A stretch of DNA of 39,293 nucleotides from Streptosporangiales bacterium (GTDB lineage Bacteria; Actinomycetota; Actinomycetes; Streptosporangiales; WHST01). Below, piece by piece: positions 1 through 9,513 of the stretch (positions within the stretch are counted from its first letter, which is position 1; every line of letters starts with the position of its first letter). Where the stretch lies: positions 1 to 39,293 of the forward strand of contig WHTA01000055.1 in the NCBI GenBank assembly GCA_009379825.1. Direction: 5' to 3'. The notes under the pieces were generated by a model. The model saw nothing but the letters and a program-made list of their open reading frames with translations, was not told the origin of the DNA and searched no databases. The translations under genes and the position numbers were made by a program.

Positions 1-98
1 ACCAGCCCCGGCGGGAACACCCGCGTGAGCACCCCGACCGAGACCAGGTCCGACAACCGACGATCCGAGGACGGCTTCTTCCACCCAGCACGAGGCAT
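1..98 (-). CDS. IS4-family transposase, N-terminal 32 residues (partial)
   Basis: The start is ATG at 98 on the minus strand, and the reading frame stays open to base 1. The visible product begins MPRAGWKKPSSDRRLSDLVS and continues VGVLTRVFPPGLV. The pattern of an N-terminal Trp/Lys-Pro segment, then RLSDxVSxGVLTRxFPP, is characteristic of the N-terminal DUF4372/IS4-like domain of actinobacterial IS4 transposases. The DDE catalytic core is beyond the window, so activity cannot be judged. The gene lies antisense-to-plus and reads away from the flanking glycosylase gene. Confidence 0.7.
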   Translation of the reverse strand, partial: MPRAGWKKPSSDRRLSDLVSVGVLTRVFPPGL

Positions 99-135
99 AT
101 CACCAAACTACACCGTCCAACGCTAACTGAACGGT
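1..135 (-). mobile_element. 5' end of an IS4-family insertion sequence (cut by window start)
   Basis: The sequence from about 135 down to 1 on the minus strand carries the start of an IS4-type transposase gene with a short non-coding leader of about 35 bases. The leader contains CAGTTAGCGTTGGACGG (minus strand), which is a plausible part of the terminal inverted repeat. The neighbouring MBL-fold gene loses its family pattern at about 141, so the IS edge lies roughly at 125-140. The other IS end and any target-site duplication are outside the window, so the exact boundary is not fixed. Confidence 0.65.
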
Positions 136-140
136 ATTGC

Positions 141-253
141 GCGTAGCCGGGGTCGATCAGCAGGTGGTAGCCGTCGTGCTCGAGTAGGTAGCCGCTGCAC
201 GGCTGGTCCGCGGACGGCCACGCGCCCGCGCCGCCGAGCACGGTGAACCTCAT
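141..253 (-). pseudogene. MBL-fold metallohydrolase gene, N-terminal remnant interrupted by the IS
   Basis: ATG at 253 on the minus strand overlaps the TGA of the upstream glycosylase gene (ATGA, 4 bp), so the two were co-translated. The product starts MRFTVLGGAGAWPSADQPCS, followed by GYLLEHDGYHLLIDPGYA. This is the first beta-sheet unit of RNase Z/ElaC-like metallo-beta-lactamase hydrolases (TVLGxxGxxP, then a substrate-shielding loop and LLxDxG). The pattern stops at about base 141, and sequence belonging to the IS4-type element follows. The HxHxDH metal-binding motif is therefore missing. By chance the frame stays open into the IS, so a non-functional fusion peptide could be made. Whether the rest of the gene survives beyond the IS cannot be seen. 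Confidence 0.7.
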
Positions 254-1416
254 GCCAGCGCCTCCCGCAGCGGGTCCGCCAGCCGCTCCGGCAGCACCCG
301 ACGCACCTGGACATCGTCGCAGCCCACCCAGCGGGCCGCCTCGCGCAGCGCGGTTGCCGCCGGACGGACCGCCGCCGCGCGCTCGAGCGAGACCTGCTGC
401 GCCATTAGGGCGCTGCCGTCCCTGGCCGGGTCGACCCTGCCCACCAGCTGTCCGCCGCTGAGCAGCGGCATCGCGAAGTACCCGTGGACGCGCTTCGGCT
501 GCGGTACGTACGCCTCCAGCCGGTGCGTGAAACCGAACAGCCGCTCGGTGCGGTCGCGGTGCCAGATCAGCGAGTCGAACGGGGACAGCAGCGTGGTGCG
601 GCACCGGCCGGTGACCGGCTCGGCGAGCGCCGCCGGGTCCGCCCAGCTCGGCCCGCGCCAGCCCTCGACCTCGACGGGCACCAGGCCGGTGCCCTCGATC
701 ACCTGGTCGACCTGGTCGTTCCTGATCCGCACGTAGTCGGCCAGGTCGCCTCGGGTGGCGACCCCCATCGCCTGCCCGGCCTGCGCGACCAGCCTGGTCA
801 GGCACACGTCGTCCGGTTCGTCGCGGTACAGCTCGCCGGGCACGGTGTGCTCGGCGAGGTCGTACACCCGCCGCCAGCCGCGGCGCTCCACGCAGACCGC
901 CTCACCGATGTCGAGCAGCCACTCGATGGCGATCTTCACGTCCGACCAGTCCCACCACGGCCCGCCGTTCTTGGCGCCGCCGAGGTCGGTGGTGGTCAGC
1001 GGCCCTTCGGCGCGCAGCCGGGCCCGCACCTCGGTGAGCGTCTTCTTCGGCACGTGGTGCCAGCGGTGTCCGCGGCGCTTCCTGGCGCGGCGGCGGAACG
1101 CGTAGTACGGCCACTCGGTCAGCGGCAGGATGCACGCGGCGTGCGACCAGTACTCGAAGGTGCGCGGCGGCCTGGACCAGTACGCGCGCTCCACCCGGCG
1201 CCGGCCGACGGCGCCGAGCCGGGCGTACGGCACCAGCTCGTGCGAGCGGGCGAGCACCGAGATGGTGTCCAGCTGGACGGCGCCGAGCCTGGCCAGCACG
1301 GCCGCCGTGCCACCGGGCTGTCGCGGGCCGTACAGACCCTGGGCGCGGATGGCCAGCCGGCGGGCGTCCGCGATGTCGAGACTGGTCGTGGGGCGGGCGG
1401 CTGGGGCGGAGGTCAC
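250..1416 (-). CDS. AlkZ/YcaQ-like DNA glycosylase (winged-helix, HTH_42)
   Basis: This 388-residue protein has the length and motifs of the YcaQ/AlkZ (HTH_42) family. These winged-helix DNA glycosylases unhook DNA crosslinks or remove bulky alkyl adducts. The family signature is visible: RLAIRAQGL near residues 21-28, LGAVQLDTIS at 44-53 with the catalytic QxD (Gln48, Asp50), the segment with paired Trp residues PWWDWSDVKIAIEWLLDIGE, and the C-terminal LLSPFDSLIWHRDRTERLFGF block. GTG at 1416 is preferred because it lies just upstream of the conserved first helix; a larger open frame upstream is antisense noise. The stop overlaps the start of the broken MBL-fold gene. AlkZ and AlkX subfamilies cannot be told apart by eye. 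Confidence 0.85.
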   Translation of the reverse strand: MTSAPAARPTTSLDIADARRLAIRAQGLYGPRQPGGTAAVLARLGAVQLDTISVLARSHELVPYARLGAVGRRRVERAYWSRPPRTFEYWSHAACILPLTEWPYYAFRRRARKRRGHRWHHVPKKTLTEVRARLRAEGPLTTTDLGGAKNGGPWWDWSDVKIAIEWLLDIGEAVCVERRGWRRVYDLAEHTVPGELYRDEPDDVCLTRLVAQAGQAMGVATRGDLADYVRIRNDQVDQVIEGTGLVPVEVEGWRGPSWADPAALAEPVTGRCRTTLLSPFDSLIWHRDRTERLFGFTHRLEAYVPQPKRVHGYFAMPLLSGGQLVGRVDPARDGSALMAQQVSLERAAAVRPAATALREAARWVGCDDVQVRRVLPERLADPLREALA

Positions 1417-1454
1417 GCCGCCGAGCGTACGATCCGCCGCCGACAGTGCTCCAG

Positions 1455-1835
1455 CTACGCGGTGGTGGCGCCGCTGTCGCGGCCCGCCGGCTCCCCGGCG
1501 TCCTCGATCGGCTGGGAGGCGTCGACCTCGGGGGCGTCCCCCGGGATCTTCGGCGTGAGCTCGGCACTGGTGTCCGCGGACCTGGTGACCTCGTGCTTGA
1601 TCGGGCTCACGTGCGGGTCCGCGTCCGCCTGGTGCAGCGGGTCGAGCTGGACGTCGGCGAAGATGTCGATCGCCACCGCCAGGATGCCGCCCACCGCGAC
1701 GATGCCGAACGACACCCAGAACAGCCACCAGGTGCCCAGGATGAGGGCCAGGCCGCCGAGCGTGAACCCGCCGATGATGATGACGACGGCCAGCCACGAC
1801 ACCGCGCGGCCGCGATTGTGCCCGCCTTCAGCCAT
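1455..1835 (-). CDS. Small two-helix membrane protein (HGxxPAAW-like)
   Basis: The product is 126 residues. It starts MAEGGHNRGRAVSWLAVVII and has two predicted transmembrane helices at about residues 13-36 and 38-60, separated by a short Trp-rich turn (LGTWWLFW). An acidic, probably cytoplasmic tail of about 65 residues follows. The short N-terminal His-Asn-x-Gly stretch ahead of a Ser/Ala-Trp, with two helices, resembles the actinobacterial HGxxPAAW family, whose role is unknown. The gene lies 38 bp upstream of the glycosylase gene on the same strand. It is divergent from secA across about 280 bp (1836-2116), where I recognise no RNA gene or clear operator. A ribosome hibernation factor gene, a common neighbour upstream of actinobacterial secA, is absent. 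Confidence 0.7.
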   Translation of the reverse strand: MAEGGHNRGRAVSWLAVVIIIGGFTLGGLALILGTWWLFWVSFGIVAVGGILAVAIDIFADVQLDPLHQADADPHVSPIKHEVTRSADTSAELTPKIPGDAPEVDASQPIEDAGEPAGRDSGATTA

Positions 1836-2116
1836 CTCAGCTCCACCCGATGCTCGGTTGTTGGCTCGCCAGGAGAACGGTCGAAACCGTCACCGAGGTC
1901 AGTATGCCGTGTCGCTCCCGCGCGCGCTCGGTACCCCTGGGAGTGTGGCCTGCGCAACATCGGAACCCGACCGCGGTATCCACCGTCCGCCGCGGCGTGG
2001 TCTGATGGAACATAGCGACCTTTACCATGGTCGGACGAGGGGAACGACGACGTGGGTACTCCTGGCCGTCCCAGCTCCCCGGTCACTTCCGCGCGCCAGC
2101 TGAGGAGCATGCACCA

Positions 2117-4936
<2,820 letters not shown>

Positions 4937-5032
4937 CTACCCGGGTGCCGGCCGGTGACGTACGTACCCCGGCGGAGGCGCGTGCGGAGCGTCAGCCAGG
5001 TGCGGCAGTACCCGCGCACCCGGCACACCGAG

Positions 5033-5168
5033 TGACGTTGCGCGTTGTTCGTCCCGCGCGGTTGTCGTTTCGCAGTGAGGTGCCGTAGTGCCGCGTCTGG
5101 CGCACCGTGTGATGCTGCGCGCTGTTCGTCCCGTGCGCCGGTCGTTCCACGCGGTTGTGGTTCCGCAC
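5033..5168 (+). repeat. Diverged tandem repeat, about 75-bp period
   Basis: Two related blocks lie in tandem. One runs from about 5033 (GTGACGTTGCGCGTTGTTCG, then a TCCCGCGCGGTTGTCGTTTC stretch) and the second from about 5108 (TGTGATGCTGCGCGCTGTTC, then TCCCGTGCGCCGGTCGTTCC and ACGCGGTTGTGGTTCCGCA). Shared words include GTTCGTCCC, CGCGGTTGT and TTCCGCA or TTTCGCA. The copies are diverged by point changes and a small insertion. Confidence 0.55.
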
Positions 5169-5412
5169 GCCGATCCAGGCACTGGGCCTGTGCCGTGAGT
5201 CCGGCCGCGGGGCCAGCGGCCGCTCCCGCTGCTGTGCTCCCACGCGCCCAGTGGCGGGCTCGTAAGTAGCCAGGCGCGCCCAGCCGCCCCAAAGGCGGCC
5301 CGCAAACCACGCGGACCCGCGCACGGGCATGGTGCGCGCTCCCGCGCTCGCCGCAGAGCTGGCCGAGGTTCTCGCACGGTGCCCGCTCCGGCGCTCGGCC
5401 GCGGGCCAGCTG

Positions 5413-5470
5413 CCGCTCCGGCTGCTGCGCTCCCGTCCCCAACCGCTCCGGCTGCTGCGCTCCCGTCCCC
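5413..5470 (+). repeat. Two perfect 28-bp direct repeats, 30-bp period
   Basis: The 28-base unit beginning CCGCTCCGGCTGCTGCGCTC and ending CCGTCCCC occurs at 5413-5440 and again, identically, at 5443-5470, separated by AA. A diverged copy (CCGCTCCCGCTGCTGTGCTC) lies at about 5219-5238. The identity of the two adjacent copies points to a recent duplication. Confidence 0.85.
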
Positions 5471-5817
5471 AGCTACGCCAAGGCTGTGCGGCGGGCGGGG
5501 TCGCCGTCCTCGACCGCAACAAGCGGGCGTGCCGGCGGCTTTGCGGTCCAGGTGCCGCTCCGCCCGCGCACCCTCTTGGCCACCCGCATGCTGGCCGTGC
5601 TGAGCCCGCGCGCCGCGCCGGGCGCACGGCCGGCCGGCGGCACCCGCTTCCGGTCCCGTCTCGCGGCACGTCGCACGCCTTCCGCATGCTCCCCACACTG
5701 CGCGCGGCAACCGCCGCGCACAGCACATCCGCTCCGAGGCCGCGTGCGGCGAACGGCCGGCGGTACCGGCTCTCGGTCGCGTTGCGCCGCCGCCCGCGGG
5801 CCCGTACGGCGGACGCG

Positions 5818-5928
5818 GCGGAGAAGGCGCGGCTGTGGCCGACCATGGCCGGGCACTGGCCGCGGTACGACGACTACCAGGCGAAGACCGACAGGGACAT
5901 CCCCGTCGTGGTGCTCGACCGGGTCTAG
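5818..5928 (+). pseudogene. Deazaflavin (F420)-dependent nitroreductase gene, C-terminal remnant
   Basis: The frame ending at TAG 5926-5928 encodes KARLWPTMAGHWPRYDDYQA followed by KTDRDIPVVVLDRV. The pattern R-x-LWP-x(6)-P-x-YxxYQxKTxRxIPVVxL is the well-known C-terminal signature of the Ddn/Rv3547-type deazaflavin-dependent oxidoreductase family (PF04075). Upstream of about 5818 the same frame turns into low-complexity Arg/Ala/Pro sequence, so the F420-binding core is missing. The stop overlaps the convergent helix-turn-helix gene by 3 bases. It is probably the last surviving piece of a gene destroyed together with the repeat-rich region. Confidence 0.8.
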
Positions 5929-6158
5929 TCGGGCTGTTCCTCGTCACCCGTGAACGGGTGCGCGCGGATGAACTTCTGGGTCTCGTTGTACTTCTGCTGG
6001 ATGTAGTCCTCCAGCGCCTTCGCCTCGACCCGCCACTGACCGCGGCCGCCGACCTTGATGGCGGGGAGCTCTCCGTTACGTACCAGCGCGTACGCCTGCG
6101 ACGCCGAAATGTTCAGCTCGTCGGCGACGTCGGATAACCGGAGAAACCGCGGTGGCAT
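5925..6158 (-). CDS. Small helix-turn-helix (excisionase/MerR-type HTH_17) DNA-binding protein
   Basis: The product is 77 residues. It starts MPPRFLRLSDVADELNISAS, followed by QAYALVRNGELPAIKVGGRGQWRVEAKALEDYI. The order helix-turn-helix, a wing with G(G)RGQWRV, then a final helix is typical of HTH_17/excisionase-like winged helices, which in actinobacteria often act as small transcription factors rather than excisionases. ATG at 6158 is the natural start. The gene is divergent from the SAF/CpaE genes across 165 bp. HTH genes of this type commonly lie in front of actinobacterial SAF-CpaE-CpaF clusters, so regulation of the pilus genes is a reasonable inference, not shown. Confidence 0.85.
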   Translation of the reverse strand: MPPRFLRLSDVADELNISASQAYALVRNGELPAIKVGGRGQWRVEAKALEDYIQQKYNETQKFIRAHPFTGDEEQPD

Positions 6159-6323
6159 AGCCGAAGTCTGACACACGCCGTGCCGCCGAGACGGTACGCC
6201 AGGGCACATCTGGGGATAACTCGCACTAGGCGTGGTGACCGGTTGTGGAGCGCCCACTGCTCGTCCGGCGGAAAGTGTGGTAGTCAGGGGCGCGCCGAGA
6301 GGATCGCGAGGAAAGGCGGGGGC

Positions 6324-7028
6324 ATGGGCGTCGAGACGTTGCGCACGAGCGAGTCACCGTCGGGCGCACCCGGTGCGCCGGTGCCGGCGGCGAGCCGGGT
6401 GCGCGGGCCGCGCTGGCGCGACGCCCGGTTGCTCATCGGCCTGCTGCTCGTCCTCGCGTCGGTGGCGGTCGGCGCGCGGCTGTTCGCCACGGCGGACCGC
6501 ACGACGGCGGTCTGGGCGGCCGCGCGCTCGATGGACGAGGGCAGCGTGCTGGCGGCGGACGACCTGGTCAAGCGCCAGGTGCGGCTGCTCGACGTCACCG
6601 ACAAGTACCTCGCCGCCTCCACCACCCCGGTCGGCTACGTGCTGACGAGGGCGGTCGGTGCCGGTGAGCTGATGCCGTCGGCCGCCGTGCGCAAGCCGAG
6701 CAAGGCGGCGTCGCGGCGGCAGGTCACGGTGCCGGTGAACCGGGGCCGCCTGCCCGCAGGGTTGGCGGCGGGCCGACGGGTAGACGTCTACGTCACCCCG
6801 GAGAGCGAGGCGGCCGAGGAACCGCAACCGTCCGACCTGGCGGTCTCCGGTGCCGTCGTCGTGAACCCGGGCGACGCGCGCAACCGGCTGGGTTCGGCGG
6901 CGTCCGACGTGGGTGTCGTGCTGTCCGTGCCACCGGACGAGGTGAGCGGGTTGCTCACCGCGGTGCATCAGGGCGAGGTCGACCTGGTGCTGCTGCCGCT
7001 CGGCGGCAAGGCGGGAGACAACCCGTGA
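6324..7028 (+). CDS. SAF-domain membrane protein, CpaB/RcpC-like (Flp pilus assembly)
   Basis: The product is 234 residues with an N-terminal cytoplasmic stretch, one transmembrane helix at about residues 35-54 (ARLLIGLLLVLASVAVGARL), and a SAF domain. The domain shows the expected VWAAARSMDEGSVLAADDL and LTRAVGAGELMPSAAV elements, then a VTVPVNRGRLPAGLAAGRRV-type second half. CpaB-like proteins are periplasmic or exported subunits of Tad/Flp pilus machines. The start at 6324 follows an AGGAAAGGCGGGG ribosome-binding region. The stop overlaps the CpaE-like gene (GTGA), so the two form an operon. The rest of the pilus cluster is not next door but begins at 29,580. Confidence 0.8.
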   Translation: MGVETLRTSESPSGAPGAPVPAASRVRGPRWRDARLLIGLLLVLASVAVGARLFATADRTTAVWAAARSMDEGSVLAADDLVKRQVRLLDVTDKYLAASTTPVGYVLTRAVGAGELMPSAAVRKPSKAASRRQVTVPVNRGRLPAGLAAGRRVDVYVTPESEAAEEPQPSDLAVSGAVVVNPGDARNRLGSAASDVGVVLSVPPDEVSGLLTAVHQGEVDLVLLPLGGKAGDNP

Positions 7029-8305
7029 GCATCCCCGTCGTCACGGCGATCGCGGACGCCCGCGCGGAGTCAGAGCTGGTGGCCACGCTCGGCCGCGGTG
7101 ACGGTTCGCTGCAGGTGGTGCGCCGCTGCGTGGACGTCGCCGACCTCGCCGCCACCGCGCAGGCGGGCCTGGCGCGGGCGGCACTGGTGTCCGCCGGGCT
7201 GCGCCGCCTGGACCGCGACGTGCTCGGCCGGCTGGCCGGGGTGGGCGTGGCCGTTGTCGGCGTGGTGGCCGCAGGGGACGAGGCGGCCGAACGGCAGCTG
7301 CGGCAGCTCGGCCTCACGGTGGTCACCACCGTGGACGCCGACGCCGCCGCCGTGCACGCGGCGGTGCGGCAGGCGATGTCCACCGGCCACGACGGCAGCG
7401 CCGGCTGGCTCAACCGGGCGGAGCGTTCGACCGACGACGAACCCGCGGCGAGCGCGGAGCCGGTCGACGGCCGGGTGATCGCCGTGTGGGGGCCGACGGG
7501 AGCGCCGGGACGCAGCTCGGTGGCGACCGGGGTGGCCGCGGAGCTGGCCGACCAGCGCGTCGACACGTTGCTCGTCGACGCGGACACCTACGGCGGGTCG
7601 GTCGCGCAGGCGCTCGGTCTGCTCGACGAGGCGCCCGGGCTGGCCGCCGCCGTACGGCACGCGAACGCCGGCTCGCTCGACGTCGCGAGCCTGCGCAGTT
7701 GCGCGCGCCAGGTCGGCAAGGGGCTGAACGTGCTCACCGGCCTCACCCGGCCGGACCGCTGGCCCGAGCTCGGCGCCGCGGCGCTGGACCGGATCTGGGA
7801 GCTGGCCCGTACGACCATGCCGGTGACGGTCGTCGACTGCGGCTTCTGCCTGGAGGAGGACGAGGAGCTGAGCTACGACACCGTGGCGCCGCGCCGCAAC
7901 GCGGCCACGCTGTCCGCGCTGGCGGCGGCCGACGACGTGCTGGCGGTCTGCGCCGCCGACGCGCTCGGGGTGCAGCGGTTCGTCCGCGGCTACGCGGAGC
8001 TGACCGAGCTGGTGCCCGCCGCACGCGTGCAGGTGGTCGCGACGAAGGTGCGGCCCGGCCCGGTCGGCGCCAAGCCGGAGAAGCAGGTCGCCGCGGCGTT
8101 GCAGCGGTACGCCGGCGTCACCCCTGCGGCGGTCGTGCCCGACGACCGGGCGGCGTACGACAAGGCGATGGCTCGCGGCCGCACGCTGGCGGAGGTCGCG
8201 CCGCGCTCACCCGCGCGCGCCGCCCTGCGCGGGCTGGCCAGTAGGTTGGCGGCTGCGACGGGCGACCGACCCGCCGTCGCGGCGGCCGGAGGGAGCAGAC
8301 GATGA
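7025..8305 (+). CDS. cpaE: CpaE/TadZ-like P-loop ATPase (ParA/MinD superfamily)
   Basis: The product is 426 residues. An N-terminal receiver-like domain of about 120 residues is followed by a linker and a ParA/MinD-type ATPase domain. The latter starts at about residue 150 with VIAVWGPTGAPGRSSVATGV. That is a deviant Walker A in which the usual Gly-Lys-Thr is replaced by Gly-Arg-Ser-Ser, as in many actinobacterial CpaE-like proteins. LLVDADTYGGSVAQALGLLD follows, and MPVTVVDCGF is the Walker B region. CpaE/TadZ localises the pilus assembly machine at the pole or membrane. The altered Walker A makes ATP hydrolysis uncertain. It is coupled to the SAF gene upstream and to a 39-residue frame downstream, each by a 4-bp overlap. 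Confidence 0.8.
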   Translation: MSIPVVTAIADARAESELVATLGRGDGSLQVVRRCVDVADLAATAQAGLARAALVSAGLRRLDRDVLGRLAGVGVAVVGVVAAGDEAAERQLRQLGLTVVTTVDADAAAVHAAVRQAMSTGHDGSAGWLNRAERSTDDEPAASAEPVDGRVIAVWGPTGAPGRSSVATGVAAELADQRVDTLLVDADTYGGSVAQALGLLDEAPGLAAAVRHANAGSLDVASLRSCARQVGKGLNVLTGLTRPDRWPELGAAALDRIWELARTTMPVTVVDCGFCLEEDEELSYDTVAPRRNAATLSALAAADDVLAVCAADALGVQRFVRGYAELTELVPAARVQVVATKVRPGPVGAKPEKQVAAALQRYAGVTPAAVVPDDRAAYDKAMARGRTLAEVAPRSPARAALRGLASRLAAATGDRPAVAAAGGSRR

Positions 8306-8421
8306 GCGAAGGAGCCGACGAGCGCACCGGAGGCGGGGGCCGCGACACCACCACAGCATGCACGGACGCCGCCGCGGCACCCGCCGGAGTAAGCGAGGAG
8401 GCGGTCGCGTGGCCTCGATGA
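8302..8421 (+). CDS. Possible 39-residue coupling peptide between cpaE and the SIS gene
   Basis: ATG at 8302 overlaps the cpaE stop (ATGA), and its own TGA (8419-8421) overlaps an in-frame ATG of the SIS gene at 8418. The peptide is MSEGADERTGGGGRDTTTAC, followed by 19 residues rich in Ala, Glu and Val. Nothing in it resembles a known domain. The double 4-bp overlap is what one expects of a translated link in an operon, but the peptide could also be chance in GC-rich DNA. Confidence 0.4.
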   Translation: MSEGADERTGGGGRDTTTACTDAAAAPAGVSEEAVAWPR

Positions 8422-9482
8422 GCGCACGACCGGGCGCCAAGACGTTGATGAAGCGGGAGATCGAGCAGCAGCCGGAGGCGCTGCGCCGCACGCTCGACGC
8501 GGTGCTGCCCGAGCTGCCGGCGTTGTGCCGGCTCGGCGAGCAGACCAGGCAGGTGCTGTTCGTCGCGCGTGGTTCCTCGGACAACGCTGCGGTCTACGGC
8601 AGCTACCTGTGCGAGGTGGCGGCCGGCCGGCTGGCGACGCTGAGCTCGCCGTCGGTGGCGACGACGTACCGCAGCCGGCTCGACCTCTCCGGGGTGCTGG
8701 CCGTCGCGCTGTCGCAGTCCGGACGCACCGAGGAGATCGTGCAGACGATGGCGTGGGCGGCCGACTGCGGTGCCCGTACGGTCGCGGTGACCAACGACGC
8801 CGAGTCGCCGCTGGCCGAGGCGGCGGAGGTGACGCTGTGCACCCAGGCGGGCGTGGAGCAGGCGGTGCCGGCGACGAAGACCTACACCACCCAGCTCGCG
8901 GCGCTCGCGGTGCTCGGCCTGGCGCTGTGCGGTGACGACCAGGGTTTCCGCGCCGCCCTGCACGAGGTGCCGGACGCGGTCGAGGCCATGCTGCAGCCGC
9001 GCGGCGACTTCGCCGAGATGGTCGCGCGGCTCGCCGCGGTCGACGGCCTCGTGGTCTCCGGCCGCGGCTACGCGTACTCCACCGCGCTCGAGGTCGCGCT
9101 GAAGTTCAAGGAGACCAGCTACCGCACCGCGGAGGGCCTGTCGTACGCGGACCTGCTGCACGGGCCGATCGCCGTGCTCGACGGGGACACCCCGGTGCTG
9201 CTCGTCGCACCGGCGGACGGGCCAGTGCTGCCCGGCCTGGTCACCCTGGCGAGGCGGGCCAGGGAGCTCGACTCGGCCACGCTGCTGCTCGGCGGTGACG
9301 CCGGCCTGGCCGCCGCGTGCGACGCGAGCGTCGCCGGCCCGCAGCTGCCGGAGTTCCTCGCGCCGATCGGCCTGGTGGTGCCGGGTCAGCTACTCACCGA
9401 GGCGGTCGCCGTGACCACGGGCATCGACCCGGACACCCCGCGCGGGTTGCGTAAGGTCACGCAGACCGACGGCGCCGAGTAG
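8409..9482 (+). CDS. Double-SIS-domain protein (GlmS-isomerase/AgaS/FrlB-like)
   Basis: The product is 357 residues carrying two sugar-isomerase domains. The first has VLFVARGSSDNAAVYGSYLC and LAVALSQSGRTEEIV (phosphosugar-binding SxSG-like segments) and the TKTYTTQL region. The second has LVVSGRGYAYSTALEVALKF, then KETSYRTAEGLSYADLLHGP, which closely follows the catalytic segment of GlmS isomerase and glucosamine-6-phosphate deaminase-like proteins. It probably isomerises, deaminates or deglycates an amino-sugar phosphate; the glutaminase domain of GlmS is absent. GTG at 8409 has GGAGG seven bases upstream; ATG at 8418 is the alternative. It follows the cpaE operon closely, but no functional link is evident. 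Confidence 0.8.
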   Translation: MASMSARPGAKTLMKREIEQQPEALRRTLDAVLPELPALCRLGEQTRQVLFVARGSSDNAAVYGSYLCEVAAGRLATLSSPSVATTYRSRLDLSGVLAVALSQSGRTEEIVQTMAWAADCGARTVAVTNDAESPLAEAAEVTLCTQAGVEQAVPATKTYTTQLAALAVLGLALCGDDQGFRAALHEVPDAVEAMLQPRGDFAEMVARLAAVDGLVVSGRGYAYSTALEVALKFKETSYRTAEGLSYADLLHGPIAVLDGDTPVLLVAPADGPVLPGLVTLARRARELDSATLLLGGDAGLAAACDASVAGPQLPEFLAPIGLVVPGQLLTEAVAVTTGIDPDTPRGLRKVTQTDGAE

Positions 9483-9513
9483 CAGCGGCGTAACCTGCAC
9501 CGAGGGAGGTGAC

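Larger units (their letters stand above)
4937..5817. other. Decayed, repeat-rich non-coding region between secA and the nitroreductase remnant
   Basis: No convincing gene is seen in these 880 bases. Several long open frames exist on both strands, but their translations are Arg/Ala/Pro/Gly-rich low-complexity sequence with no domain, as expected from extreme GC content. The stretch contains at least two families of internal repeats (listed separately) and scattered fragments of the same words, such as CGCTCC-GGCTGCTGCGCTCCC. It lies directly before the 3' remnant of a nitroreductase gene. I infer a relict locus in which repeat expansion or deletion destroyed one or more genes. No tRNA- or rRNA-like sequence was recognised. 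Confidence 0.6.

Noticed and set aside
5329-5928. A full 199-codon gene ending in the nitroreductase-like C terminus
   Set aside because: Only the last 37 or so codons match the family; the rest is Arg/Ala/Pro low-complexity sequence that includes direct repeats, so I call a remnant instead.
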